Shown here one piece after another: positions 8,572-17,589 of a stretch of DNA of 64,000 nt; positions within the stretch are counted from its first letter, which is position 1; every line of letters starts with the position of its first letter. The translations under genes were made by a program, and so were the position numbers. The notes under the pieces were generated by a model, which saw nothing but the letters and a program-made list of their open reading frames with translations, was not told the DNA's origin and ran no database searches. Source of the stretch: Aureispira anguillae (GTDB taxonomy: Bacteria; Bacteroidota; Bacteroidia; Chitinophagales; Saprospiraceae); the NCBI RefSeq assembly GCF_026000115.1, contig NZ_AP026867.1, forward strand, positions 5,506,001 through 5,570,000. The letters run 5' to 3'.

Positions 8572-9660
8572 ATGAACAACAACAATTATGTAGTTATTAT
8601 GGCAGGCGGAATAGGTAGCCGCTTTTGGCCTAGTAGCAGAAAAAAAAAGCCTAAACAGTTTTTAGATATTCTTGGTTTAGGTAAAACACTTTTACAATTA
8701 ACATTTGAACGCTTTTTGGATGTTTGTCCCGTTAGTAATATTTTTATTGTTACCAACATGGAATACAAAAAAATCATTCAAGAGCAACTCCCCGAACTAA
8801 CGGATCAACAAATTCTTACAGAACCATCTAGGAACGATACTGCTCCATGTATTACTTATGCAGCAATGAAAATTCGCACGATTAATCCCAATGCTAATTT
8901 TGTTGTTGCTCCTTCTGATCACATCATTCTTAAAGAGGAGGAATTTATAAAAAAAATAAAAACAGGACTAGATTTTGTCCATCAAAACAAAGCCTTATTA
9001 ACCTTGGGGATTCAACCCAATAATCCTAACACGGGATACGGTTATATCCACTTTGATCCCAATAGCCCTTCCCCTATTTATAAGGTGCATCAATTTACAG
9101 AGAAACCCAATTTAGAAAATGCCAAAAAGTTTGTTGCAAGTGGAGATTATTTGTGGAATGCAGGTATTTTTATTTGGAACGTTAATACAGTCTTAGATGC
9201 GATAAAAGAACATGCAAACGCCGTTTATGAGATTCTTAATCAGGGCGAAAAAGCTTGGTGTACAGATCAAGAACAAGCGTTTCTAAATGAATATTACCCA
9301 ACCACTCCTAGCATTTCTATTGATTATGCTATTATGGAAAAGGCCAATAATATTTACACCTTACCTGCTGACATTGGCTGGTCTGACCTAGGCACTTGGG
9401 GTTCTTTGCATGAACAGTTTAATAAAGATGAGAACAACAATGCAATTAGTAGCCCAACTCCAGATCTTATACAAGCCATTAATACCTCCAACTGTATGTT
9501 GCGTGCAACAAAAGACAAACTAGTTGTGGTAAAAGATCTAGAAAACTATATTGTAGTAGACGAAGATAATGTGCTTTTGATTTATCCTAAAAATAAGGAG
9601 CAGGAAATCAAACAAGTTTCAAAGGAGCTTGCAGCACGTTTTGGGGCAGATTATTTATAA
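8572..9660 (+). CDS. manC: mannose-1-phosphate guanylyltransferase
   Basis: The enzyme makes GDP-mannose from mannose-1-phosphate and GTP in the cytoplasm, feeding LPS, capsule and glycan synthesis. The signature nucleotide-binding motif is near the N-terminus (GGIGSRFWPSSRKKKPKQF, residues ~12-30). Other family motifs follow: TEPSRNDTAPC (about 83), VAPSDHIIL (about 109), FTEKPNLENA (about 172), WNAGIFIWN (about 196) and DIGWSDLGTW (about 272). At 362 residues it holds only the transferase part with a short left-handed beta-helix, not the bifunctional isomerase form. It stands alone, ending in the hairpin at 9703-9756. Confidence 0.93.
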   Translation: MNNNNYVVIMAGGIGSRFWPSSRKKKPKQFLDILGLGKTLLQLTFERFLDVCPVSNIFIVTNMEYKKIIQEQLPELTDQQILTEPSRNDTAPCITYAAMKIRTINPNANFVVAPSDHIILKEEEFIKKIKTGLDFVHQNKALLTLGIQPNNPNTGYGYIHFDPNSPSPIYKVHQFTEKPNLENAKKFVASGDYLWNAGIFIWNVNTVLDAIKEHANAVYEILNQGEKAWCTDQEQAFLNEYYPTTPSISIDYAIMEKANNIYTLPADIGWSDLGTWGSLHEQFNKDENNNAISSPTPDLIQAINTSNCMLRATKDKLVVVKDLENYIVVDEDNVLLIYPKNKEQEIKQVSKELAARFGADYL

Positions 9661-9702
9661 TCCATAAGATAATTTTAGAGCTTTTTTAGTCGCTAAATCA
9701 AC

Positions 9703-9756
9703 TAATTTGAAGATTTGAAAATGTATCTACAATTTCATTTTCAAATTTTCAAATTA
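9703..9756. terminator. bidirectional hairpin between convergent genes
   Basis: Arms 9703-9723 and 9736-9756 pair over about 20 bp with one wobble. It lies between manC (+) and the small membrane protein gene (-), so it can serve both. Confidence 0.7.
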
Positions 9757-9779
9757 ACAGTTAATTTTCCCTTCCTCAA

Positions 9780-10115
9780 CTAGTTGTTTTTAATCTCCTC
9801 GTTTTTCCAACCTGTGATTCCAAATAAAAAGAAAGCAATCAAACAACAGGTAATCAAAACAATTACCCCTTCACTATCTTCTCCTGAAGCGGTTTTAGCG
9901 ACTAATAATAAAGGTAAATAACTAGCCAAAACGAACTGTTGTAATTGCGTTTTTTCGTTTTCTACTCGTTCTTTTCTATAATGATAACTTACCTCTGCGG
10001 GAACATGTTGGTATTTTTGCTCTGCTATAAAAACAGTTTGCCGCTGCCCATCTAAGGCTTTCCGATTCATTAAGTAATAAGGGGCTGCGGTAGGATAATT
10101 TTCTTGTTTAAACAT
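9780..10115 (-). CDS. small membrane protein of unknown function
   Basis: This 111-residue protein has a polar N-terminal half (MFKQENYPTAAPYYLMNRKA...) with charged helices, then two predicted membrane segments (about 62-76 and 84-103, VIVLITCCLIAFFLFGITGW) and a short charged tail. I recognise no family. Codon use matches the neighbours and the hairpin at 9703-9756 follows it, which supports a real gene. The truA gene is 99 nt upstream on the same strand and may share its transcript. Confidence 0.6.
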   Translation of the reverse strand: MFKQENYPTAAPYYLMNRKALDGQRQTVFIAEQKYQHVPAEVSYHYRKERVENEKTQLQQFVLASYLPLLLVAKTASGEDSEGVIVLITCCLIAFFLFGITGWKNEEIKNN

Positions 10116-10214
10116 AATATCTTTTATTTTAATGATAACTATTCTATATTAATATAACCCTTCTAAAAAAATAAAAGTTCACCCACCTACAATCACAACA
10201 ACAGTAGCCCCCTC

Positions 10215-10958
10215 CTAGACATAATCATATTTAATATCCATTAAGAAAAGTCCTTGTGCAGGAGCAGAAAGTGCGTTTTTTAGCGTTTCTGTGCGATCCA
10301 AAGCCAATTTAACGGCTTCCAAATCCATATTTCCTTTGCCGACATTGATACACATTCCTACAATTAATCGAATCATTCCTCTCAAGAATCGGTTGGCTGT
10401 AACCCTATAAACCAATTGTTGTTCCTTTTCATAAAACGTCCATTCCGAATGTCGCAAATCGCAAAGATTCGTTTTGGTATCTGTCTTACTTTTACAGAAT
10501 GTAGTAAAATCATTATAAGACAATAGGAGCTGTGCCGCTAATTGCATTTTTTCTACATCCAAGCGGTTTCCATATCGACAATAATAAGCCGTTTCTTGAC
10601 GAAAAGGATTCTGTACCAAATCAATCACATACTGATAACTGCGAGAGACGGCATCAAAACGAGCATGCGCCTCGTCCTCTACTAAAAATACACGATAACA
10701 AACAATATCATTTCCCGTCAAACTATTTAGGCGATAGGTAAAATCATCTGTTAATACTTGATCGGTTTCAAAATGTGCAAAATATTGCAAGGCATGCACT
10801 CCTGAATCCGTGCGACCACATCCCACTATTTTGGTGGGTACTCGCAATAAAATACCCAATGCCTTCTCAATTGTTGACTGGATTGTTAGTTCTCCAGGTT
10901 GTTCTTGATAACCACTAAATCGTGTTCCATTATAAGCCAATTCTATAAAATATCTCAT
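10215..10958 (-). CDS. truA: tRNA pseudouridine synthase A
   Basis: TruA isomerises uridines 38-40 in the tRNA anticodon stem. The catalytic aspartate lies in GCGRTDSGVHA at about residue 51, exactly the family motif, and the N-terminus MRYFIELAYNGTRFSGYQ is standard. Other conserved pieces are FDAVSRSYQY (about 103) and RFLRGMIRLIVG (about 197). Length 247 is normal. The small metal-binding gene lies 38 nt upstream on the same strand, so the two may be cotranscribed. Confidence 0.95.
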   Translation of the reverse strand: MRYFIELAYNGTRFSGYQEQPGELTIQSTIEKALGILLRVPTKIVGCGRTDSGVHALQYFAHFETDQVLTDDFTYRLNSLTGNDIVCYRVFLVEDEAHARFDAVSRSYQYVIDLVQNPFRQETAYYCRYGNRLDVEKMQLAAQLLLSYNDFTTFCKSKTDTKTNLCDLRHSEWTFYEKEQQLVYRVTANRFLRGMIRLIVGMCINVGKGNMDLEAVKLALDRTETLKNALSAPAQGLFLMDIKYDYV

Positions 10959-10996
10959 TGATTTTGCATTTCGTTAGCAGTAAAGATCGAACAGAA

Positions 10997-11212
10997 TTAC
11001 GACAAGGCTAGAATATCAAAACCTGCATCTTCTACCGTCTCAATAACCAAGTTGGTTGTAATTGTATCTTCTCCTTCTATTGTCAAAATTTTATCTGAAT
11101 GTTCCGTGTCTACCGACCAGTTTTTAATGGCTGTTACCTCATCCAAAAACGGGGTAATACTTTTGATACAATTGCCACAATTAATATTGGTCTTAAATTT
11201 TAATGTTTTCAT
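10997..11212 (-). CDS. heavy-metal-associated (HMA) domain protein
   Basis: The frame opens at a TTG at 11224, but ATG at 11212 gives the expected N-terminus MKTLKFKTNINCGNCIKS (71 residues). This is a ferredoxin-like HMA domain with one CxxC metal site (CGNC, about residues 12-15); such proteins carry Cu(I) or a similar soft metal. The usual MxCxxC leading Met is replaced by Ile-Asn. There is no copper ATPase in the window. The TAAATTTG element at 11233-11240 (minus strand) may be its -7 box. Confidence 0.82.
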   Translation of the reverse strand: MKTLKFKTNINCGNCIKSITPFLDEVTAIKNWSVDTEHSDKILTIEGEDTITTNLVIETVEDAGFDILALS

Positions 11213-11250
11213 TTTATTACTCAATTTTTAATCAAATTTATACGCTTGGC

Positions 11251-11296
11251 ATAAAAATAAAAAAATCGAAGTTACCACACCATAGTAACTCCGATT
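11251..11296 (-). terminator. hsp20 terminator
   Basis: On the minus strand arms 11285-11296 and 11264-11275 form a 12-bp stem with one wobble, followed by a long T-rich tract (11251-11263). It separates hsp20 from the HMA gene. Confidence 0.85.
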
Positions 11297-11404
11297 AATT
11301 TAAAACCCCTAAACTTTCCCAAGCAATGAAAATTCTTCTCCAACAATCGAATTTTCTATTTACTCTGTTGTCCCCTAACATTTCAATCTGTTAGTGCTTG
11401 GGCA

Positions 11405-11848
11405 TTATAAAACATCTACTTTTATTTTTGTTTTTTGTTCTTCTGACTTTTTGGGTATTGAAACGATCAAAACCCCAGCTTCATATTTGGCTTTAATTTT
11501 ATGATGGTCAAATTTATCCGTCAAAGAAAAAGTCCGTTTAAAGTTCAAGTAATTAAACTCTTTTCTACGAACGTTGACATCTTCAGGTAGCTCTTTATCT
11601 GTTGCACGAGCAGAAATAGTAAGGGTATCGTTCTCTACATGCAGCTCAAAATCTTCTTTTTTTAGCCCAGGAGCCGCAACCTGCAACTCTAAATAAGTCG
11701 GATATTCAAAAGAATTAACAGCAGGAATCGTGTGACTTGCATCTGCGCCAAAAATATCGTTGACTTTTATATTGTGCATAAAGTCATCTACCGCCTTTCC
11801 TAAATCGTCAAAGTTGAAACCGAATGTATTGAACTTATAATTGCTCAT
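11405..11848 (-). CDS. Hsp20/alpha-crystallin family small heat-shock protein
   Basis: A 147-residue ATP-independent holdase that keeps unfolding proteins soluble. The alpha-crystallin domain spans about 45-145: it begins PTYLELQVAAPGLKKEDFEL and ends with the conserved YEAGVLIVSIPKK (the A-x-x-x-GVL motif). The N-terminal arm is short and Phe-rich as expected. The C-terminal IxI anchoring motif is represented only by KIKVDVL. A near-perfect inverted repeat sits 20-78 nt before the start codon (separate entry), suggesting leader-mediated control. Confidence 0.93.
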   Translation of the reverse strand: MSNYKFNTFGFNFDDLGKAVDDFMHNIKVNDIFGADASHTIPAVNSFEYPTYLELQVAAPGLKKEDFELHVENDTLTISARATDKELPEDVNVRRKEFNYLNFKRTFSLTDKFDHHKIKAKYEAGVLIVSIPKKSEEQKTKIKVDVL

Positions 11849-11868
11849 TGTTAGCTATTTTGTGGTAA

Positions 11869-11926
11869 GGATATTGGAAACTAGCTTAAAAACATTAAAT
11901 CATAACCACAGCTAGTTCCAATATCC
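11869..11926 (-). promoter_or_regulatory. inverted repeat in hsp20 leader (possible RNA thermometer or operator)
   Basis: Arms 11910-11926 and 11869-11886 are complementary over 17 bp with one bulged base and flank a 23-nt AT-rich loop. The structure ends about 20 nt before the hsp20 ATG. A second pairing is possible between 11905-11914 (ACCACAGCTA) and the split segment 11852-11866, right next to the start codon. No T-run follows, so it is not a terminator. Not a CIRCE element. Confidence 0.5.
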
Positions 11927-11991
11927 AAAACCTGTTTGAGTTAATGATTGTGTTGTTGCTTCTAGTAGATCAAGTGCTGTTCCAAACGACA

Positions 11992-12014
11992 AAAACTGCC
12001 ATTCAGGCAGTTTT
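11992..12014 (-). terminator. gcvT terminator
   Basis: Nine-bp perfect stem (11992-12000 with 12006-12014) with a 5-nt loop. On the minus strand it is followed by TTTTTG. It is about 60 nt after the gcvT stop. Confidence 0.8.
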
Positions 12015-12073
12015 ACAATTAAAACCTATGCCTAAATGACAGTTTATAGAATTATTTAAGCCGTTTAGGCTAT

Positions 12074-13165
12074 TTATTTTGCTTTATAAAATGGCAAACC
12101 GACTACCTTCGCTTCTATTTTTTTTCCACGAACATCAATAAAAATAGTCGTTTCTTTTTTCGAATACGCTTTTTGAACATAGCCCATTCCAATTGGTTTC
12201 CCTACAGAAGGTCCCTTGGTTCCTGAAGTAACCTTGCCAATCTCTTCCCCATCAGCATTCACAATAGGATACCCTTGGCGAGGAGGACGCTTGTCTAACA
12301 CCTCAAAACCAACCAATCGCTTAGTAAGCCCAGCCGCCTTTTGTTCTACTAAAAATTCTTTATCCACAAAGTCTGTTGCTTTTTTTAATTTGGTAATCCA
12401 TCCCAAACCTGCTTCCAATGGAGAAGTAGTATCATCTATATCGTTGCCATATAAACAATAGCCCATTTCTAGACGAAGTGTATCTCTTGCTCCTAATCCA
12501 ATCGGCTTAATTCCATGACTACCCGCAGCTTTCATAATAGCATCCCAAACGGCTGCTGCGTTTTCGTTGGCAACATAAATTTCAAAGCCACCAGATCCCG
12601 TATATCCTGTTGCCGAAATAATCACATTATCAAAGCCAGCAAAAGTTCCTCTAACAAAAGTATAATACTTCATTGCTCCCAAATCCACTTCTGTCAATGC
12701 TTGCAACGCCTCCGCTGTTTTTGGACCTTGCACAGCCATCAAAGAAGTATCATCCGAAATATTTTTCATTTCTACCCCAGAAGTATTGTGGCTAGAAATC
12801 CAATCCCAATCTTTATCCATATTAGAGGCATTCACCACCAACATATATTCCTCTTCTGCCAATCTATACACCAAAAGATCATCAACAATTCCTCCTTTTC
12901 CATTTGGCAAACAAGAATATTGAGCATCTCCATCGGTCAATTTAGAAGCATCATTTGAAGTTACTCGCTGAATTAAATCTAAAGCTCCTTCTCCTTTGAT
13001 AATAAATTCTCCCATATGAGACACATCAAAAATACCAACATGCTCTCGTACAGTTTGATGTTCGTCAATAATTCCACTATAAGAAACAGGCATCTCATAG
13101 CCTGCAAACGGTACAATCTTAGCGCCTAAACTAAGATGCTTGTCATATAAAGCTGTTTTTTTCAT
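12074..13165 (-). CDS. gcvT: aminomethyltransferase (glycine cleavage system T protein)
   Basis: GcvT takes the aminomethyl group from lipoylated GcvH to tetrahydrofolate, releasing ammonia. The 363 residues cover the full family length. Visible motifs: GAKIVPFAGYEMPVSY (about 13), VREHVGIFDVSHMGE (about 39, folate-binding region with the conserved DVSHMGE), ATGYTGSGGFEIY (about 185) and LGARDTLRLEMGYCLYG (about 224, with the folate-binding Arg/Asp region). The C-terminal beta-barrel ends IGMGYVQKAYSKKE.... The H and P protein genes are not nearby. Confidence 0.96.
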   Translation of the reverse strand: MKKTALYDKHLSLGAKIVPFAGYEMPVSYSGIIDEHQTVREHVGIFDVSHMGEFIIKGEGALDLIQRVTSNDASKLTDGDAQYSCLPNGKGGIVDDLLVYRLAEEEYMLVVNASNMDKDWDWISSHNTSGVEMKNISDDTSLMAVQGPKTAEALQALTEVDLGAMKYYTFVRGTFAGFDNVIISATGYTGSGGFEIYVANENAAAVWDAIMKAAGSHGIKPIGLGARDTLRLEMGYCLYGNDIDDTTSPLEAGLGWITKLKKATDFVDKEFLVEQKAAGLTKRLVGFEVLDKRPPRQGYPIVNADGEEIGKVTSGTKGPSVGKPIGMGYVQKAYSKKETTIFIDVRGKKIEAKVVGLPFYKAK

Positions 13166-14001
13166 TGTGAAACAGTATTTTAAGAATTAAATAGTTTATT
13201 GGATTACCCCAACCACAATATTTTTAGTGGGCGAGCTTTATAAAAAATACAGTCCTCTGATCAATCGTGTACAATAACTTAGCAAACAATTTATTTATAG
13301 TAGTTTGCTCGTTACAACACTATATAATTTGTCAAAGCACAATAAATACTTATAATATAGATAATCGCATAACAAATAATCTAATAAAGTATTTAGCGCT
13401 GTGAAGTTAGATTTTGTTTATGACAATTCGGCTAAATTTTTGTGATTAAATTTCTATTTTTTCTGACAATTATAAATTATCAGAAACGGAATTTATAGGA
13501 AAAGAATTAAAACGTTTTCAATAAAAAGCCATAGCGCATAATCGTTTGTACTTTGGGGGACAAAAACAAAGAAAAAAAATAAACTGGTCTCCTGATTCCA
13601 GCAAAACAAAATTACTTACTAACACCTAAAATTCAACCCTTTGCACACTACAAACAAAATTACAAGCGTTTTTTAAATACACCTATAACAACCTATTTTA
13701 GATTTATGCTTATACTTTATAATAATTTTATTACTTCGTAAGAAAACATGCAGTATAGCTCTAATACCTCTAAAATGGGACTCATACTCCACCAAATCAA
13801 AGACAGATTTAAAGGCTAAGATTAAAAATTGATTTGTAATAACACTAAATTTAACAAACCTGTGTACAGGACAAGTATTTACGATGCGACAACAGAATGG
13901 TAATTAATCGTCTCTAAAACTTAACTGTTGCTGATTTTATATTCTAATAACCATATTTGCACCTTTCACTCCATAAAAGGTAATCATTAAACGATTTGTC
14001 T
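13166..14001. other. 836-nt AT-rich intergenic region
   Basis: It separates divergent gcvT and the LRR-subtilase gene. I find no ORF with coding character and no tRNA-like cloverleaf. A promoter candidate for the plus-strand gene lies at 13928-13959. Confidence 0.45.
13928..13959 (+). promoter_or_regulatory. promoter candidate for LRR-subtilase gene
   Basis: TTG (13928-13930), 21-nt spacer and CATATTTG (13952-13959) give one mismatch from the TTG / TAnnTTTG consensus. The ATG at 14002 is about 40 nt downstream. Confidence 0.5.
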
Positions 14002-17000
14002 ATGAAGCTCATAAAATGGCTGTTACCTATTATTTTTATTGCTGTACTAGCTCCTAATAGTTTCGCTCAGATTTACCCCAATGATTCTACCACTATACTT
14101 AATTTGCGAGACCAATTAGGCTTAAGTAATACTGGTGGTTTAAGTTCTAATAACGTATCTAGTTGGGTTCCGACTTATATTGATACAGTCTATGACCCTA
14201 CTTCCAGTTCTTATAGAATTACACGAATTAATTTTGGGGGGCTCTCTTCTTCTACAAGCCCAAGTATTTTACCTCCTTCTATTTTTGATGGCGATAATTT
14301 AACCTTTGTACAAACCCTATTACTTGATAATATTGGGATTGATAGTATTGGCGGTTTTCTGAGACCCAACACCACGGGGCCATCCCCCACTCTCAAAGAA
14401 ATTGATATAAGTTCTAATAATTTCTCTAGTGGGAATAGTGATTTTTTCCGTTACCTAACCATGAATATTGCTAGTTTAGAAGTACTAAAAGCCAATACTG
14501 CTTTAGCCACACCTACAAGTGCCTTTAGTAGTTATACCTTGGTAACCTCCTCTCAATTAAAACACTTAGACATCAGAAACAATAATTTAACAGGTATATT
14601 AGATGTAGAGGGGTTAATCACATCAAGGTATCCCAATTTAGAGTTTTTGTATGCGAGCTATAATCCCTTTACAGGACTTCAAGTACCAAGTAGCCCAATT
14701 ACGTCAACAGCATTCAAAAAACTACACATAGAAGGGTTATTGCTACAAGATTTTAAACCGATTGAGGTTTTGCTTAATACGGTTCCTAGCTTACAGTGGC
14801 TCTATGCACGCAACTTGATGGATACAGCAAACATCCAAGATTCGTTGGAATTTACACTTAACAATCCTCATGCATCCATTAGGACATTTGACATTTCCTT
14901 CAATCGACTTGTAGGAAAACTGCCCCTAGATATTTTAGAAAAAATGCCCAATATAGAAACGTTGTACCTCAACAACAATCGAATTCGGGGCAGCCTTCCC
15001 AATCCCCCCAATACCGTTGGAGCACCATTTAATAACAATGGTTATCTAGGGCTCTCTAAACTAAGAGAGCTTGACCTTAGCAACAACAACCTAAAAGGAG
15101 AATTGCGAATCGATTGGTTGTTTCTTGCTCAATTAGCTGAATTAGCAAATCAAGGAACAAATATGCCGCTTGAAGATTTCTATGCGAGTAACAATCATTT
15201 TAACAGGGTTACCCCCGCTTTAAATCATATAAATTCTACCCCCATCCTAACCAATGTAGCACTAAATAATCGCTTTGCAGCATTAAAAGAACTCGAACTT
15301 CAAGGCAATAAATTTGACTTTAGAGATTTATTTCGAGTTAAACGTATTCTTCGACTAAAACAAGTTTCAGGCACAGTCTACAATCATTATATTCCTCAAA
15401 GTGGAATAGACTCTACCGCATTCTTTTATGCTCCTCAAGAGGCATTAGGCATTGGAGGGGTAAGGCGACGAACTCCAGGTAGTCGCATCACTTTTACAGC
15501 AGGAATTGGAATTGTAGCTGCCGAGCAAACTTCAACCAATTATATCGACAACAAATATGCTTGGGAGCGAATTGATACAGCGAATATTCAAGGTGGGAGC
15601 CCTTCCAATCCTGTTGTACAAACAATTGGTTTAGCAGAACAAATAGGCGGTTTAACAGCTCCTAATTTAGCAGCCAACAATATTATTGGAGATTCTACCT
15701 ATTTATTAGGCGTTGACACGACAGCAGCCAACATCCATCGATTAGGCGTTCAACATTTAGATTCATCCAATCACCATAAATGGTTATATCGCGCCAAAAT
15801 TGAAAACGACTCCTTTCCTGCCTTAACCTTATATACCTTACCCAAGAAAATAGAAGTAGGTTATTGTGTAGACAGCTCTGGAGCACCCATTCATTGCCAA
15901 TCTATTATTGTGCAGTTTCACCCTGACACCTTAGCACTCTATAGCCCACAAGAACAAGACTCTATAAAGCAAGCCCTTAGAACAGAGCTTGGAGCAGAAC
16001 CAATTGACCAATGCCTCTGTGGTGATATAGAATTATGGAGCATTTCAGACACCGCTAGTACCATGTTAGAGGCCAATGGAAAAGGCACCAAAAAAACCGC
16101 CTCCAAAGCATCTGGGAAACCACAATTATTAAGTGCAGATCCTAATTATAGCTTACTTTCAGGAACAACCAACCCTTTGCCTGATACGGTTAACCTTCCA
16201 ACAGGTTCAGGCAATACAACAGCTAAAACCTTGGTTGCAATTATTGACTCTGGTGTTGATTATGATTATCCTGCACTAACCCCTTACCTATCAGAAGGAG
16301 CCTCAACAGCTAACAGTTGCCTTCCCTCTGCAACCTTTGGTTATAATTTTTTAGGAGATAACAATAATGCAACAGACGATCATGGGCATGGAACTTCTGT
16401 AGCAGGAATTGTAGCAGGGATTAGCCAACGAAACATCCTACCAGATACAGGAGCGATGCAAACTGATATTGGTATTCTACCTTTAAAATATACCGACAAA
16501 GAAGGTTCTGGTTCCTTATTTCATGCCGCTTGTGCGTTTCGTTATGCAGCAGATTACCAACGCACTACCACTACTGGAGAGACGGCTAAAGTTCGTGTAA
16601 TCAATGCCAGTTGGGGATATTATGGCGACCCTTGTATTGTATTAGAAAATACCTTAACCTATGTTGGGAAAGACTGTGGTATTTTGATTGTTGCTTCTGC
16701 GGGGAACGATAGTCGTTTGGTTCAAGGAAATTTAGCCAATCGCCATTGGCCTTCCAATTCTATTTGGGACACAACTGGTTTACTAACCATTGATAATATA
16801 TTGGCTGTTGCAGGACTTAATTTCACCGCTACTGCTTTGCACCCTGGCTCTAACTATGGCAATATACATATAGATATTGCAGCGCCATGGTATGAGAACA
16901 CCCCTTTGGCGGGTAGTACCAATGGTTTTATTGCCGTAGAAGGGACTTCATTTGCTGCACCGCAAGTCTCACGAGCTGCTGCTTTATTATTTGATAAATA

Positions 17001-17448
17001 TCCTGATGCCACTTATTTTGCCGTAAAATATGCACTACTTCACGGGGTGGATACCTTACAACATCTAGATAGTGCCAAAATTGCATCTAAAGGACGTATT
17101 AATTATCACAAAGCAGATTCCATACTGAATCGTATTGTCAATAAGACCTTGTGTGCTGAAACAGGGTTTGTCCTAAACAACAAACTAGTCCAAATTTCTG
17201 AAGTACCAATAAGCATTTATCCTAATCCTGTAATGGATAACTTGACCATAGCTTTTGATTATAGCTTGCATTCAACCAAAATGGAACTGAGCTTATTTAA
17301 TATACAGGGACAACGCCTACAACATCGTCGTTTACCCTTGGGTACAACCAATACAACAATATCGACCAAGGAATTGGTGGCTGGTGTTTATTTTATACAA
17401 CTTACATTAGGAGATAAGCAGTATAGTCAAAAGATTATAAAGTTCTAA
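14002..17448 (+). CDS. secreted LRR-subtilisin (S8) protease with T9SS C-terminal domain
   Basis: A TTG opens the frame at 13996; the ATG at 14002 gives signal peptide MKLIKWLLPIIFIAVLAPNSFAQ. Residues ~40-450 form leucine-rich repeats (LKEIDISSNNF, LKHLDIRNNNLTG, IETLYLNNNRIRG, LRELDLSNNNLKG). Residues ~740-1040 are a subtilase domain with a complete triad: Asp749 (AIIDSGVD), His796 (HGHGTSVAG) and Ser983 (GTSFAAPQ), with the oxyanion Asn probably in VASAGND. The last ~80 residues (ISIYPNPVMDNLTIAF ... GVYFIQL ... KIIKF) are a type A T9SS sorting domain. It should therefore be exported through the Sec pathway and T9SS and act at or outside the cell surface. The LRR region may select substrates or partners; that is inference. 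The CHAT gene follows 141 nt later. Confidence 0.93.
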   Translation: MKLIKWLLPIIFIAVLAPNSFAQIYPNDSTTILNLRDQLGLSNTGGLSSNNVSSWVPTYIDTVYDPTSSSYRITRINFGGLSSSTSPSILPPSIFDGDNLTFVQTLLLDNIGIDSIGGFLRPNTTGPSPTLKEIDISSNNFSSGNSDFFRYLTMNIASLEVLKANTALATPTSAFSSYTLVTSSQLKHLDIRNNNLTGILDVEGLITSRYPNLEFLYASYNPFTGLQVPSSPITSTAFKKLHIEGLLLQDFKPIEVLLNTVPSLQWLYARNLMDTANIQDSLEFTLNNPHASIRTFDISFNRLVGKLPLDILEKMPNIETLYLNNNRIRGSLPNPPNTVGAPFNNNGYLGLSKLRELDLSNNNLKGELRIDWLFLAQLAELANQGTNMPLEDFYASNNHFNRVTPALNHINSTPILTNVALNNRFAALKELELQGNKFDFRDLFRVKRILRLKQVSGTVYNHYIPQSGIDSTAFFYAPQEALGIGGVRRRTPGSRITFTAGIGIVAAEQTSTNYIDNKYAWERIDTANIQGGSPSNPVVQTIGLAEQIGGLTAPNLAANNIIGDSTYLLGVDTTAANIHRLGVQHLDSSNHHKWLYRAKIENDSFPALTLYTLPKKIEVGYCVDSSGAPIHCQSIIVQFHPDTLALYSPQEQDSIKQALRTELGAEPIDQCLCGDIELWSISDTASTMLEANGKGTKKTASKASGKPQLLSADPNYSLLSGTTNPLPDTVNLPTGSGNTTAKTLVAIIDSGVDYDYPALTPYLSEGASTANSCLPSATFGYNFLGDNNNATDDHGHGTSVAGIVAGISQRNILPDTGAMQTDIGILPLKYTDKEGSGSLFHAACAFRYAADYQRTTTTGETAKVRVINASWGYYGDPCIVLENTLTYVGKDCGILIVASAGNDSRLVQGNLANRHWPSNSIWDTTGLLTIDNILAVAGLNFTATALHPGSNYGNIHIDIAAPWYENTPLAGSTNGFIAVEGTSFAAPQVSRAAALLFDKYPDATYFAVKYALLHGVDTLQHLDSAKIASKGRINYHKADSILNRIVNKTLCAETGFVLNNKLVQISEVPISIYPNPVMDNLTIAFDYSLHSTKMELSLFNIQGQRLQHRRLPLGTTNTTISTKELVAGVYFIQLTLGDKQYSQKIIKF

Positions 17449-17514
17449 ACACTACTACCTATTGACTATCAAGGATAATTAGTTTATTTTTAATGCTTAC
17501 GTTTTCTCTAAATT

Positions 17515-17554
17515 ATAAGCGACCAATTTCTATATAGAATAATTGGTCGCTTAT
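17515..17554 (+). terminator. hairpin after LRR-subtilase gene
   Basis: Perfect 14-bp arms 17515-17528 and 17541-17554 with a 12-nt loop, 66 nt after the stop. The following tract is TA-rich rather than pure T. Confidence 0.7.
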
Positions 17555-17589
17555 ATACATTCCTCAACAGGACTTAATCTAGCCTCATT

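Noticed and set aside
11370-11410. CIRCE-like half site TTAGTGCTT near hsp20
   Set aside because: Lies after the hsp20 stop, lacks the second half-site, so not a CIRCE operator.
12515-12958. Plus-strand 147-codon ORF opposite gcvT
   Set aside because: Antisense shadow; the gcvT frame has the complete motifs.
13166-14001. tRNA or other RNA gene in the long intergenic region
   Set aside because: No cloverleaf, GGTTCGA-like T-loop or conserved RNA motif could be made out.
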